Part shown: in pieces, positions 14,734 through 23,980 of the stretch | How positions within the stretch are numbered: the stretch's first letter is position 1 | Layout of the letters: the number at the start of each line of letters is the position of its first letter | NCBI GenBank assembly: GCA_963838095.1 | Contig: CAWIPO010000006.1 | Location: 248,001 to 312,000 of the forward strand | Source of the DNA: CAWCGU01 sp963838095 | GTDB taxonomy: Bacteria > Actinomycetota > Thermoleophilia > Solirubrobacterales > 70-9 | Length of the DNA stretch: 64,000 nt | Direction: 5' to 3' | The notes under the pieces: model-generated | What the model was told of the DNA's origin: nothing | The model's database searches: none | What the model saw: only the letters and a program-made list of their open reading frames with translations | Position numbers and translations under genes: made by a program

Positions 14734-15632
14734 CGTCCGCCCTCCAGCGCCCCCTTTACGCCTGCGTCCAGGGCATTCAGCCGGTACAGCGCCAGCGCCT
14801 CGGCTGACCCGAATCCGCCGCGCGCGCGCCCTCGACCCGGTCCCGTCTCCACGCCGTGATGCGTCAGCAGGCAGTGCAGCAGTGCAACCCTGCGCTCGTC
14901 GGCCAGTCCGCGGGCGGCCGCGCCGACGATCTCCGCTCCGAGCGTCAGGTGGCCGAGCAGCCTGCCCTCCTCGGTGAGGCCGAACTCGGCGCCGTAGGTG
15001 AACTCCCTCGTCCTTCCGACGTCGTGGATCAGCGCCGCGGCGATCAGGAGGTCCGAGTCGAGCCGTGGATGAAGCTGGCAGACCTCGGTTGCAAGGGTGG
15101 CGACCGAGACCGAGTGCTCCAGCAGCCCGCCCAGGTAAGCGTGGTGCCCGGCGCGGGTGCAGGGGGCGCGGCGAAACCCCGCCGCCACCGGCTCGGTCTG
15201 TGTGACGCGTTCGACGACCGCTCTCAGTCCTGGATCGTGGACCTCTCGCGTCAGGTGCTCGAAGAAGCCCTCGAGCTCCTCGACCGAGCGGTACGCCGCC
15301 GGCAGAAACTGCTCGGCGTCGTATTCCGAGGGCTCGAGCCTGCGCACGTCGTCGAGCTCGGCGACCAGCTCGCCGCGGTAGCGCTCCGCTCGGCCCCTGA
15401 CGGCAACCGCGTCCCCGCGCTCGAACCGCGAGCCGACCCGGTCGGCCTCCCGGAAGATGCGTGCCTGAATCGAGCCGCTGCGGTCTCGAAGCTCGAGCGA
15501 GAGGTACGGGCTCCCGTTGCGGCTCGTGAGCCGGTCCTTGCGGACGCACGCGTAATGGCCGGCGAAACGCTGGCCCGGACGCAGCTCGGCGAGCGCCGTC
15601 TCGATCACCGTCACGCTCGCTGCGGCCTCCAT
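14730..15632 (-). CDS. OB-fold/HD-domain hydrolase, YhaM-like 3'-5' exoribonuclease (paralogue 1)
   Basis: A 300-residue protein. The N-terminal OB-fold (about 15-100; YLSLELRDRSGSIQARIF) resembles nucleic-acid-binding anti-codon type folds. The HD phosphohydrolase domain (about 160-280) has HHAYLGGLLEHSVSVA, ALIHDVGRTREF (His-Asp metal pair) and LLHCLLTHHG. This order matches YhaM/CBF1 3'-5' exoribonucleases. A second copy with the same architecture lies at 56260-57321. The first has an extended C-terminus rich in Gly and Arg. The exact substrate, RNA or DNA ends, is inferred. Divergent from the PAC2 gene. Confidence 0.82.
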   Translation of the reverse strand: MEAAASVTVIETALAELRPGQRFAGHYACVRKDRLTSRNGSPYLSLELRDRSGSIQARIFREADRVGSRFERGDAVAVRGRAERYRGELVAELDDVRRLEPSEYDAEQFLPAAYRSVEELEGFFEHLTREVHDPGLRAVVERVTQTEPVAAGFRRAPCTRAGHHAYLGGLLEHSVSVATLATEVCQLHPRLDSDLLIAAALIHDVGRTREFTYGAEFGLTEEGRLLGHLTLGAEIVGAAARGLADERRVALLHCLLTHHGVETGPGRGRARGGFGSAEALALYRLNALDAGVKGALEGGR

Positions 15633-15684
15633 CGCTCCATGATGAGCGGCGCAGCGGACGACCGCTTGGGTTTACTCTCGGTGC

Positions 15685-16557
15685 ATGGACGCGCTCACGT
15701 GGGAAGAGGTGCCGGAGCTTCGCTCACCGGTCCTCGTCTGCGCCTTTGGCGGCTGGAACGACGCCGCCAGCTCCGCCACGGCCGCGCTCGAGGCGGTCGC
15801 CGAGGCCCTGGATGCGGAGGTGATCGCCCGCATCGATCCCGAGGAGTTCTTCGACTTCCAGGACGCGCGCCCCACGATCAGGCTGACCGAGGGGCAGGCG
15901 CGGCACATCGACTGGCCCGCGAACACTTTCCTCGCGGCCACTGCGCCGAGCGCCGAGCGCGATCTCGTGCTGCTCAGCGGCACCGAGCCGAACCTGCGCT
16001 GGAGAGCCTTCACCGACACCGTCGTCGAGGTGGCGACGAGGCTGGAGGTCGAAATGGTGGTGACGCTGGGTGCGTTGATCGCCGACGTGCCGCACACGCG
16101 TCCGGTCCCCGTCACCGGCTTCGCCTCGGACGCGGATCTCGTCAGCCGGCTCGACCTCTCACGTTCCAACTACGAGGGGCCGACCGGAGTGATCGGCGTC
16201 CTCCACGAGGCGTGCAACCGCCACGAGCTCGCGTCCGCGAGCCTCTGGGCAGCCGTTCCCCACTACGTGGCAGCCGTCCCCAACCCGAAGGCGGCGCTGG
16301 CGCTGCTGAGGCGCCTCGAGGGCCTGACGGGGATCGCGATCGACGCAAGCGAGCTCGAGGAGGCGAGCGATCGGTTCGAGAAGCAGATCGACCGCGCGGT
16401 CTCCTCCAGCCCCGAGATCGAGGAGCTCGTCGGCCGCCTCGAGCGCGAGCAGGCAGAGGCGATCGATTTCGGCCAGGTGCCCTCGGGCGAGTCGATCGCC
16501 CGAGAGCTGCAGCAGTTCCTGCGCCAGCAGGGAAACGGCGAGAGCGACTCGCCCTAG
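15685..16557 (+). CDS. PAC2 family (proteasome assembly chaperone 2-like) protein
   Basis: A 290-residue protein opening with SPVLVCAFGGWNDAASSATAAL, the diagnostic PAC2 motif, and continuing with the EEFFDFQDARPTI block and WRAFTDTVVEVA. Bacterial members are widespread in actinobacteria. They are named by similarity to a eukaryotic proteasome chaperone, but their role is not settled. Here it is not next to proteasome genes, although PafBC, named for its proteasome-locus origin, lies 37 kb away. The C-terminal 60 residues are acidic and probably helical. Confidence 0.88.
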   Translation: MDALTWEEVPELRSPVLVCAFGGWNDAASSATAALEAVAEALDAEVIARIDPEEFFDFQDARPTIRLTEGQARHIDWPANTFLAATAPSAERDLVLLSGTEPNLRWRAFTDTVVEVATRLEVEMVVTLGALIADVPHTRPVPVTGFASDADLVSRLDLSRSNYEGPTGVIGVLHEACNRHELASASLWAAVPHYVAAVPNPKAALALLRRLEGLTGIAIDASELEEASDRFEKQIDRAVSSSPEIEELVGRLEREQAEAIDFGQVPSGESIARELQQFLRQQGNGESDSP

Positions 16558-19500
16558 CTACGCCTCCGAGGCCGGACAGATGACGCGGTAGTCGCACCAG
16601 CTGCAGCGCTCGAACGTCGGGCGAGGCTCGAAGTCCTGGCTGAGGATGCCGGCTCCGACCTCCAGCACGGTGCGCTCTACTCGCTCGCGGTCGTCCGCCG
16701 ATGCCGGCACAGGGACCTTCTCGTCCTCGAGCACGTAGTAGTAGCTGCCCTGGTCGGCGTCGATGCTCCACGCCTCGCGGGCGGCGACTCTGTAGAGCGC
16801 GAGCTGCAGCTCGTCCTCGAGCTCGGCCGCGGGCGGGCGCTCGCCGGTCTTGTAGTCGATCAGCTCGAAGCCGCCCTCCGGGAGGCGGTCGACGCGATCC
16901 ACGCGGCCGCGGAGCTGGTGCGGGCCGATCCGGAACGAGAACCCGCGCTCGAGCCACACGGGCTGCGAGTCGGAGCCGAGGTGGCGCTCGTGGTAGCGGG
17001 TCAGCGCCGCGACCGCGCGATCGCGGTACTGAAGCTCGTCGTCGGAGGCGCCGAACCCGGCCCTGCGCCAGGCGACCTCGAACAGCGCCAACAGCCGGCC
17101 GAGGCTGGGCGCGCCCGGCTCGTCGTCTCCGCCGCGGTGGCGCTCGGACTCCTCGGCGTGGTAGCGCTCCAGCACCTGGTGGATCAGGATCCCGAAGCGC
17201 TGGTTGATCGTCGGCTCCTGGGGAATCGCGAAGACGCGGGCGAACTTGTATTTCAGCGGGCACTGCTGGTAGAGGCCGATGTCGGATGCCGAGAGCGCCA
17301 GGCCCTCCTCGCGGCGGGGGAGAAACACCTCGAGCGAGGGCTCATCGCGCTCCGCGGCGAGCTCGCGCCGGCGGGTTGCGTCGCGCTCCTCCTCGAGCAG
17401 GTACTCGTCGAGCGCCGACGCCGACAGCGCCGCCGCCTGCTCCGGCGTGACGACCCGGCCGAGCAGGTCGTTCAGCGCTTCGAGCGCATCGGCGGTCGGG
17501 TCCGAGCCCGGGCGCTGCACGAGGGCGGCCAGCTTCACCAGCTCGAGGAAGCGGACCACCGCCCGGTCGACGTCCTCCGTCGTGTCGAGCCGCATCTCGC
17601 TCAGCGCCGCGCCCGCCCGCCACGAGGACTCAAGGACCTCGTCGCGGACCATTCGATACGTGGAGTGAAGGCTCTCGGCCGGTCCGAACAGCTCCTCGTG
17701 CTGGCGCTCCTCCTCGGCCCCGAGAGCGCCCCGAGCGGCCTCGTAGATGGCGGAGGCGCGGGCATCCTCGCCCTCGCCGGTCGGCCAGGCGAGGACCAGC
17801 GAGCGACGGGCCCTGGTCATCGCCGTGTACGCGAGCCGGGCGGCGTGCGCGCTCTGCAGCTCCGGGCCCGGCTCTGGGAGACGGTCGGCGACCAGTTCAT
17901 CCGGAACCCAGCGATCGGCGTGGCCGTCCATCGCCAGTGCTCCGCGTCGCAGCCCGAGCAGGTAGACGCGCTCGAACTCGCGGCCCTTGAGCTGCATCGG
18001 CTCGGCTAAAAGCACGGCGCCGGGCGCCGCCGCGTCGGGGCCGGCGCCGAGCGGCAGCGGCGAGTCACCCTCGAGCTCGCCCGCATCGGCGATCGCCGTC
18101 AGGTAGCGGACGAAGTCGCGGGTGGATGCCCGCGGCTCGCGGCGGGTCCAGGCGGCGGCGATCTCACCCAGACGGGACAGGTTCACCAGCCGCTCGACCG
18201 TTTCTGGATGAGCCGCGAAGAGCTGTTGACGCCGGAGTCCGATGCGCTCGATCAGCCGGCGGACGAAGACATCGGCGCGAAGCTCCTCCAGGGCACCCGC
18301 GGCCGCCCGGTAGAGCTTCAGGAACGAGTGCACCTTGTCGCGCCCCTCGGGCGGAAGCTGGGGGCTCTCGAGCGCCGCCTCCAGCGCGGAGATCATGTCC
18401 AGCTTGCGCCTGCGGGCGATCTTCGTGCACCGGGCAACGTCGACGGAGCGAAGCTCGACCGGAGGCCTGGTCAGCGCGCGCACGACGGCGGCGGAATCGG
18501 CCGGGTCGGCGAGCATCCGCAACCACGCGATCGCGTCCCTGACCTCGGGGCGGGCGAAGATCGCCGCCGACCCCGTCAGCCGGAACGGAATCCCCCGTTC
18601 CTCCAGTGCCGCCGCAAGCTGGCGGCCCTCGCGGCGGATCGACCCGACGGCCACGCATACGTCCTCAGGGCGCACCTCCGACGAGGCGAGCAGGTGGCCG
18701 ACCTCCCGCGCGACCGCCTGAGCCTGCGCGCGCTCGTTGGCGCAGCGCCAGAAGCGAACGCTCCCCTCGGCCTCAGCATCACCGCGCCTCGGTACCGGCA
18801 GTCGATCCGGAATCGCGGCGGCGACCGATGCGGCCGCGTCGACCAGCTCCGCGCCCGCCCGCAGCGACCCTGGAAGCGTCACCTCGGCGGCGTCGGGATG
18901 AGCGGCGCGAAAGGCCTCCACGGCAGCCATCCCGGCGCCGCGGAAGCGCCGAATCGCCTGCGCGTCGTCGCAGCAGCAGACGACGTTCCCGTGGGTCGAG
19001 AGCCCCTCCAGCACCGATCGGTGCGCGGCCGACGTATCCTCGAGCTCGTCCGCCATCACCTCTGGGAAGCGCTCACCAAGGCGCGTTGCGACATCGGGCG
19101 CCTCGGCGAGCAGGCGCCCCATCGTCAGCAACAGATCGCCGGCGTCGAGGTTTCCCGCCTCGCGCAGGATGCGGTCGTGACGCTCATAGAGGTCCGCGAA
19201 CTCCACCTCTCGCAAAGCGGCTTCGCGCTCGCCCGCGCCGGCCGCAGCGCGCGCCCGCTCGGTCGCCCATGCCCTCAGAGCGCCGGCGGTGATCTCCTCG
19301 GACTTGAGCACGTCGATCCGCTGCAGCAGCCGCGCCAGCAGCCCACCGGGGTTTCCCCTGATCTCGTGCCGGCGCAATGGCAGTTCCTCCAGCCGGTCCA
19401 GCAGGGTTGCGAGCCGATCCGAGACCGTGACCGTCTCGAAGAACGGGTCCAGGCCGGCGTCGGTGGCGTCCTCGCGCAGAAGCCGCTCGCACGATCGCCT

Positions 19501-19747
19501 CGTAGGTGTCGATCCACAGCTCCTCGAACGGCTCCTGAAGGAGCTCCTCGACGCGGCTGCGCATCCGCCCCGCCGCGGCGGCCGAGCGGGTCAGGACCAG
19601 GATCTGGTCGGGACGGGCGCGACCCTGCTCCACGAGGGAAGCGAGGCGGGCCGCGAGCGATTCGCTCTTGCCGCTTCCGGCGACGCCGAGGACGAGCATC
19701 GGGCCGCCGGAGTGCTCGACGACCGTGCGCTGCTCCTCGCTCAGCAT
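16558..19747 (-). CDS. UvrD/Rep-type helicase with C-terminal PD-(D/E)XK nuclease, frameshifted
   Basis: Start ATG 19747 (MLSEEQRTVVEH). Walker A is GVAGSGKSESLA. The N-terminal frame is clean to LWIDTYEAIV (about 19494), then homology continues in another frame (CERLLREDATDAG) to 16558. Removing one base near 19490 restores about 1062 codons. The C-terminus carries LSASDIGLYQQCPLKYKF (iron-sulfur-type Cys) and GGFELIDYKTGERPP, the RecB-like nuclease motif, with further Cys near the end (RCSWCDYRVICP). This is the AdnA/AdnB-like plan of actinobacterial break-resection enzymes, but only one subunit is present. The Walker B region has the unusual MADELEDTSA. The frameshift may be sequence error. 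Confidence 0.85.
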
Positions 19748-19798
19748 GCATCTGAAAGCTTAGCCGGGCGCCGCAGCCGGCGCAGCTAGAGTGGATCG

Positions 19799-20630
19799 GT
19801 GCCCCCCGATCCGGACTGGACAGCGATCTGCCGCCGGATAGTGGAGGCCCAGCGGCGGCTGTTCGAGGCGGTCCCGCGATAGCGCCGCGCGCACGGTGTA
19901 CGAGGGAGTCGGGGAGGGCGGCGACCACGCTTTCGCGCTGGACCGCCGCTGCGAGGATGTGGTCTTCGCGGAGCTCGAGAGCCTGCGCGATGCCGGCCTC
20001 TCGATGACGGCGGTGTCCGAGGAGCGCGGCGAGGTCTCGCTTGGAAGCGGGGACGGGCCGACGGTGGTGATCGATCCGATCGACGGCTCCCTGAACACAC
20101 GACGGACGATCCCGGCCCATGCGCTCAGCTTCGCCGTCGCCTCGGGACCGACGATGGCGGACGTCGATTTCGCGTACGTCTACGACTTCGGCAGCAGCGA
20201 GGAGTTCAGCGCCCGCAGGGGCGCCGGCGCGACCCTCGATGGACGGGTGCTGCACGCCGAGAGTGTGGTCCCGAGCCTCGAGATCGTCGCCCTGGAGTCG
20301 GCGAAGCCGGAGTTGATCTCGCCGATCATCGACGCGCTGCACGGCGTCGCCTATCGAATCCGGGCGATCGGGTCGATCGCGATCACGCTGAGCTGGATAG
20401 CCGCGGGGCGCGTCGACGGGATGATCACCGCGCGCGAGTGCCGATCCGTGGACGCGGCAGCAGCCCAGCTGATCGCCCGCGAGACCGGCGCGGTGGTGGC
20501 GTTCGGGGAGCTGACCCCGGAGGCGGCGCCGCTGTCGCTGGACGCCCGCTACCTCCTGACAGCGGCACTTCGTGACGACTGGCTCAAGCAGCTGGGCGAG
20601 ATCCAGCGGCACGCGGTCTCCGGTTCTTAA
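19799..20630 (+). CDS. Inositol monophosphatase/fructose-1,6-bisphosphatase-like protein, frameshifted
   Basis: The first 27 codons from GTG 19799 (PDWTAICRRIVEAQ) match the N-terminal helix of the family but end at TAG 19880. Homology resumes in the +1 frame (ARTVYEGVGEGGDHA) and runs to 20630. Removing one base in CCC near 19874 restores about 276 residues. The metal-binding motif IDPIDGSLN is intact and a second Asp-rich helix has CRSVDAAAAQL. The first acidic motif appears as SEERG rather than the usual EE dyad plus G-[ED]. It is likely a lithium-sensitive sugar or inositol phosphatase of the archaeal-like branch. The real substrate is unknown. Confidence 0.8.
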
Positions 20631-20674
20631 CCCGCTCCGAACCGGGTATGGGCGTAACTACAGGGAGAGGGCGG

Positions 20675-20704
20675 TTTACAAACACCTGTTCGGGTAGCTA
20701 TACT
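20675..20704 (+). promoter_or_regulatory. Sigma-70-like promoter of the basic coiled-coil protein
   Basis: A TTTACA box at 20675-20680 and a TATACT box at 20699-20704 are 18 bases apart, upstream of a gene with a strong AAGGGGG ribosome-binding site (20753-20759). Both hexamers are close to consensus and the region is unusually A+T-rich for this genome, suggesting high expression. Confidence 0.7.
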
Positions 20705-20708
20705 GAAC

Positions 20709-20729
20709 ATCCTTAGAAGTAATAAGGAT
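20709..20729 (+). other. 5'-leader inverted repeat at the transcription start
   Basis: Perfect inverted repeat ATCCTTA-N7-TAAGGAT starts five bases after the -10 box, so it would be at the very 5' end of the mRNA or form an operator over the start site. It could stabilise the message as a hairpin or bind a dimeric regulator. The sequence does not decide between these. Confidence 0.5.
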
Positions 20730-20768
20730 CTTTGAAAGCGACAACCAACCCCAAGGGGGTTTGATCAC

Positions 20769-21371
20769 ATGGCCACCACCGGCAACACCCGCAGCCGCAC
20801 GACGCGCAAGAGCACCAGCGCGAAGAAGAGCGGCGCCAACAACAGCAAGCCCACCCAGCAGCCGCAGAGCCCCGTCGAGGTTGCGTACACGCGCGCCCGG
20901 CAGACGGCCGAGGCGGTCGTCGACGTCCCCGTCGGCACCGCTCTGCTCGTCGCCGACCGCGTTGGCGAGCTCGTCGAGCCCTGGACCGGGCTGAACACCG
21001 CAGAGCGCGAGCTGAAGACGCTCCGGACCCAGGTCCGGCGCGAGCTGAACAAGGTCGAGCGTCGTGGCGGCAGCGCCCGCCGCAAGGCGACCGTACGCGC
21101 CCGCCAGACTCGCAACCGCGTCGAGCGTGACCTGAAGTCCCGCCGGCGCCGTGTCGAGACGACCGTTCGGCAAAGCCGCCGGCGCGCGCAGCAGCGCGTG
21201 AAGCGTGCTCAGACCGTCGTCCGCCAGAACCGCCGCAAGTTCGAGACCCGTCTGCGCCAGAACCGGCGTCGTGCGGAGACCGTCCTGCGGCAGCGCACCC
21301 GTCAGGCGGAGGAGCAGATCCGCAAGGCGCAGGCGCAGGTCGAGGAGCGTTTCTCGACCACGGCTGTTTGA
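20769..21371 (+). CDS. Highly basic coiled-coil protein (putative nucleoid- or envelope-associated)
   Basis: A 200-residue protein. Residues 1-38 are Thr/Ser/Lys-rich and disordered. Residues 39-75 form a compact segment (ARQTAEAVVDVPVGTALLVADRVGELV). Residues 80-200 form a long Arg-rich helix with repeats such as RQNRRKFETRLRQNRRRAE. The overall plan, a short folded head and a basic helical tail, recalls HbhA- or histone-like proteins, but I see no defined family. It has its own strong-looking promoter, a leader hairpin, a good ribosome-binding site and a strong terminator, so it is a monocistronic and probably abundant protein. DNA or polyanion binding is inferred from charge only. Confidence 0.85.
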   Translation: MATTGNTRSRTTRKSTSAKKSGANNSKPTQQPQSPVEVAYTRARQTAEAVVDVPVGTALLVADRVGELVEPWTGLNTAERELKTLRTQVRRELNKVERRGGSARRKATVRARQTRNRVERDLKSRRRRVETTVRQSRRRAQQRVKRAQTVVRQNRRKFETRLRQNRRRAETVLRQRTRQAEEQIRKAQAQVEERFSTTAV

Positions 21372-21464
21372 CCCTTAGCCCGAGTCGCCGCTGGAGGGGT
21401 ACGGCCGACTCGGAGTGATCTGCTCGCTCAACGCGAGCAGAGAAGCAACCTCTCCTCCCCGATC

Positions 21465-21496
21465 GACGGACCCCTTGAGGGTCCGTCGGTCTTTTT
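21465..21496 (+). terminator. Rho-independent terminator after the basic protein
   Basis: Stem GACGGACCC / GGGTCCGTC (21465-21473 and 21479-21487) with a 5-base loop, followed by GGTC and TTTTT. An additional hairpin without a U-tract, TGCTCGC-N5-GCGAGCA, lies just before it at 21421-21439. Confidence 0.88.
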
Positions 21497-21548
21497 GGGG
21501 ACGTCCCGGTGAACCACGGCCAAGCGGCTCTCTAGAATCGTCCTGGCG

Positions 21549-22696
21549 ATGCCGACGAAGGAACAGGTAACCGAGGCGCTGCGGGTCGTGATCGATCCGG
21601 AGCTGCGGCGCTCGATCGTCGATCTCGGGATGGTGCGCTCGATCGAGTTCGCCGATTCGGGGCGAGTGGACGTGATCGTGTCACTGACGACCCCGGGGTG
21701 CCCGATCCGCAACCACTTCGAGACCGCGGTCCGCCAGCAGGTCTCCGCCCTCGAGGGCGTGAGCGAGGTCGGGATCGCCTTCGACGTGCTCTCAGACGAG
21801 GAGAAGTCCGGGCCTGCAGAAGATGCTCGGCCGCCCCGGAGGGCTGCCCGAGGGGGCGCTGGCACAGGTCAAGAACGTGATCTGCGTCGCCTCCGGCAAG
21901 GGAGGGGTGGGGAAGTCGACGATGACGGCCAACCTCGCGGCCGCCCTGGCCGCGCGCGGGCAGCAGGCGGGCGCTCTTGATGCCGACGTGTACGGCTACT
22001 CGCTTCCGCGGATGCTCGGCGTCGATCGGCGTCCAGAGGTCTCGGCTGAGCGGAAGATCATTCCTCCGCTGGCGCCGGGCGGGATCAAGACGATGTCGAT
22101 CGGGTTCTTTCTCGAGGACAACGCCGCCGTCGTCTGGCGCGGGCCGATGCTTCACAAGGCGATCTCCCAGTTCCTCGAGGACGTGGACTGGGGCGAGCTG
22201 GACTACCTGCTGCTCGACCTGCCCCCGGGGACTGGCGACGTCTCGATGACCTTGGCCCAGCTCTTGCCGGCCGCAAAGATCGTGATCGTGACAACGCCGC
22301 AGCCGGCCGCGCAGTCGGTCGCCAAGCGGGCCGCTGACATGGCCGCCAAGGTCGACCTCGAGATCCTCGGCGTGATCGAGAACATGTCTGGCTTCACGAC
22401 CCCGGGCGGCGAGCGATTCACGATCTTCGGCGAGGGCGGCGGCCAGCTCCTCGCCGACGAGCTCGACGTGCCGCTGCTCGGCAAGGTGCCGCTTCAGGAG
22501 GAGCTGCGCGAGCACGCCGACCGCGGCGAGCCGCTGGTGCTGTCCGATCCGGATGCACCGGCCTCCCAGGCGATCCGCGCCGCCGCCGCCGGCATCATCG
22601 CCGCGACGCCGCAGGAGCTGCCCGTGATGCAGGCTCCTCCGCGCAGCAGCCCAGGTGCCCGTCGCCGTAAGCGGCACCGAGCTGCCGATGGTGTAG
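21549..22696 (+). CDS. mrp: Mrp/ApbC-type iron-sulfur cluster carrier ATPase, frameshifted
   Basis: The N-terminal DUF59/MIP18 domain (about residues 1-85; RVVIDPELRRSIVDLGMV, CPIRNHFE) is followed by a deviant Walker A (SGKGGVGKST) and the Mrp ATPase domain with LLDLPPGTGDVSMTL and IENMSGF. After DEEKSG (21810) the frame changes; dropping one C at about 21813 gives GLQKMLGRPGG. The reading frame then runs on past the natural end. Dropping one base near 22640 gives a plausible end (SGTELPMV, stop 22694-22696), total about 381 residues. The second shift is less certain. The usual C-x-x-C of Mrp is absent near the end. It assembles or transfers Fe-S clusters; a ferredoxin follows on the opposite strand. 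Confidence 0.88.
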
Positions 22697-22701
22697 GCCG
22701 C

Positions 22702-22965
22702 TCAGCCGGATTTGAAGTAATCGGCGTTGATCGGCGTGTACTTCGCCCATTCCTCGGGGAGCTGGTCCTCGGCGAAGCAGGCGTCCACCGGGCAGGCCTC
22801 CACGCAGGCGTCGCAGTCGATGCACTCGTCCGGGTCGATGTAGAGCTGGGTGACGTTCTCGTAGTCCGGCTCGTCAGGCGTCGGATGGATGCAGTCGACC
22901 GGACAAACCTCGACGCACGAGTTGTCCTTGGTGTCGATGCACGGCTCCGCGATGACGTAGGTCAA
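22702..22965 (-). CDS. fdxA: Seven-iron ferredoxin, FdxA type
   Basis: An 87-residue protein with two cluster sites. The first is C9-x7-C17-x3-C21-P in PCIDTKDNSCVEVCPVDC. The second is CIDCDACVEACP, a classic C-x2-C-x2-C-x3-C-P. The spacing of the first site (C-x7-C) is that of [3Fe-4S]/[4Fe-4S] ferredoxins such as mycobacterial FdxA. The C-terminus has the typical YTPINADYF. It is a cytosolic electron carrier for P450s, 2-oxoacid oxidoreductases or redox enzymes. Its end lies only five bases from the probable end of mrp. Confidence 0.95.
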   Translation of the reverse strand: MTYVIAEPCIDTKDNSCVEVCPVDCIHPTPDEPDYENVTQLYIDPDECIDCDACVEACPVDACFAEDQLPEEWAKYTPINADYFKSG

Positions 22966-23053
22966 GCTTGCTCCTTGTCGCTATTCCGGATCACCCACCG
23001 GGGCAGCACGCCCCGGCGGAGGCGAAATTGTAAGCGAATAGGGTTTCCAGCCG

Positions 23054-23977
23054 ATGATCCTCGTCACCGGTGCCACCGGGACCGTGGGCACCGCCCTGCT
23101 TCCCCAGCTACTCGCCGCGCGGGAGGTCGTGCGGGCCCTCGTTCGCGATCCGCGGCGGCTCGGAGCTCAGCGTGTCAACGTCCAGCTCACGTTCGGCGAT
23201 CTCGGCCAGCCGCAGGCCCTGCGGCACGCGATGCGGGGGGTGGACACGGTGATCCATCTCGCCGCTGCGATCCGCGACCAGGAGGACCGCAGGGTGGAGG
23301 AGATCAACGGGCTTGGCACCCTGCGCCTGCTGCAGGCCGCCGAGAGCGCAGGCGTTTCGCGCTTCGTCTTCTTCTCGGCGATCGGCGCAACCAGCCACCA
23401 GCGGACCCGCTTCTTTCGCTCGAAGGCGCTCGCCGAGCGCGCCGTGGCCGAGTCTCCAATCCCAAGCACGATCTTCGCTCCCTCGATCATCTACGACCCC
23501 CACGATCCCTGGGTGACCGTCCAGCGCCGGCTGGCGCTGCTGCCCGTGCTGCCCGTCTCCGGAACCGGCCGGGCGCTCTACCAGCCGCTCTGTGCCGACG
23601 ATGTCGCCGCCTGCGTCGTCAACGCGCTTGCCCGCCGCAACGGCGACGAGCGCCTCGAGCTCGCGGGACCCGAGGTGCTCAGCTACGAGCTGATCGCGCT
23701 GCTGATCGCCCGCTCGGCGGGCAGGCCGCGGCCCGTGCTGCACATCCCGTTGCCGCTGGTTCGCCTTGGGCTGCTGTGGCTGCGGCGACTCGTGGGGGAG
23801 GCGGCCTTCGCCACCTGGGAGGAGGCCGAGCTGATGGAGGTGCCGATGGTGACCGAGCGAGGAGCCGCCGACGCGGAGGCGCTCGGGGTCAGCCCGCTGG
23901 CGATGGCCGACGTGCTGGGAGTCGATCCGCGTGCTCGCTTTCGCTCGGGCGCAACCGCGGGGCTCAGACGGGCTTAG
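23054..23977 (+). CDS. NAD(P)-binding SDR, complex I NDUFA9-like family
   Basis: A 307-residue atypical short-chain dehydrogenase beginning with the Rossmann motif VTGATGTVGTALL (G-x-x-G-x-x-G). It then has VIHLAAAIRDQ and FFSAIGAT. The usual active-site Tyr-x-x-x-Lys is replaced by a RSKALAERAV region with only the Lys end obvious. Members of this family often bind quinone or NAD(P) without clear enzymatic activity, for example the NDUFA9 subunit, or act on small substrates. Divergent from fdxA with an 88-base gap. No complex I genes are nearby, so the role is open. Confidence 0.85.
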   Translation: MILVTGATGTVGTALLPQLLAAREVVRALVRDPRRLGAQRVNVQLTFGDLGQPQALRHAMRGVDTVIHLAAAIRDQEDRRVEEINGLGTLRLLQAAESAGVSRFVFFSAIGATSHQRTRFFRSKALAERAVAESPIPSTIFAPSIIYDPHDPWVTVQRRLALLPVLPVSGTGRALYQPLCADDVAACVVNALARRNGDERLELAGPEVLSYELIALLIARSAGRPRPVLHIPLPLVRLGLLWLRRLVGEAAFATWEEAELMEVPMVTERGAADAEALGVSPLAMADVLGVDPRARFRSGATAGLRRA

Positions 23978-23980
23978 GGC

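Noticed and set aside
16558..19747. Calling the helicase, rml genes and other shifted genes pseudogenes
   Set aside because: Only single-base shifts break them, with good homology on both sides and clustering that suggests sequence error.
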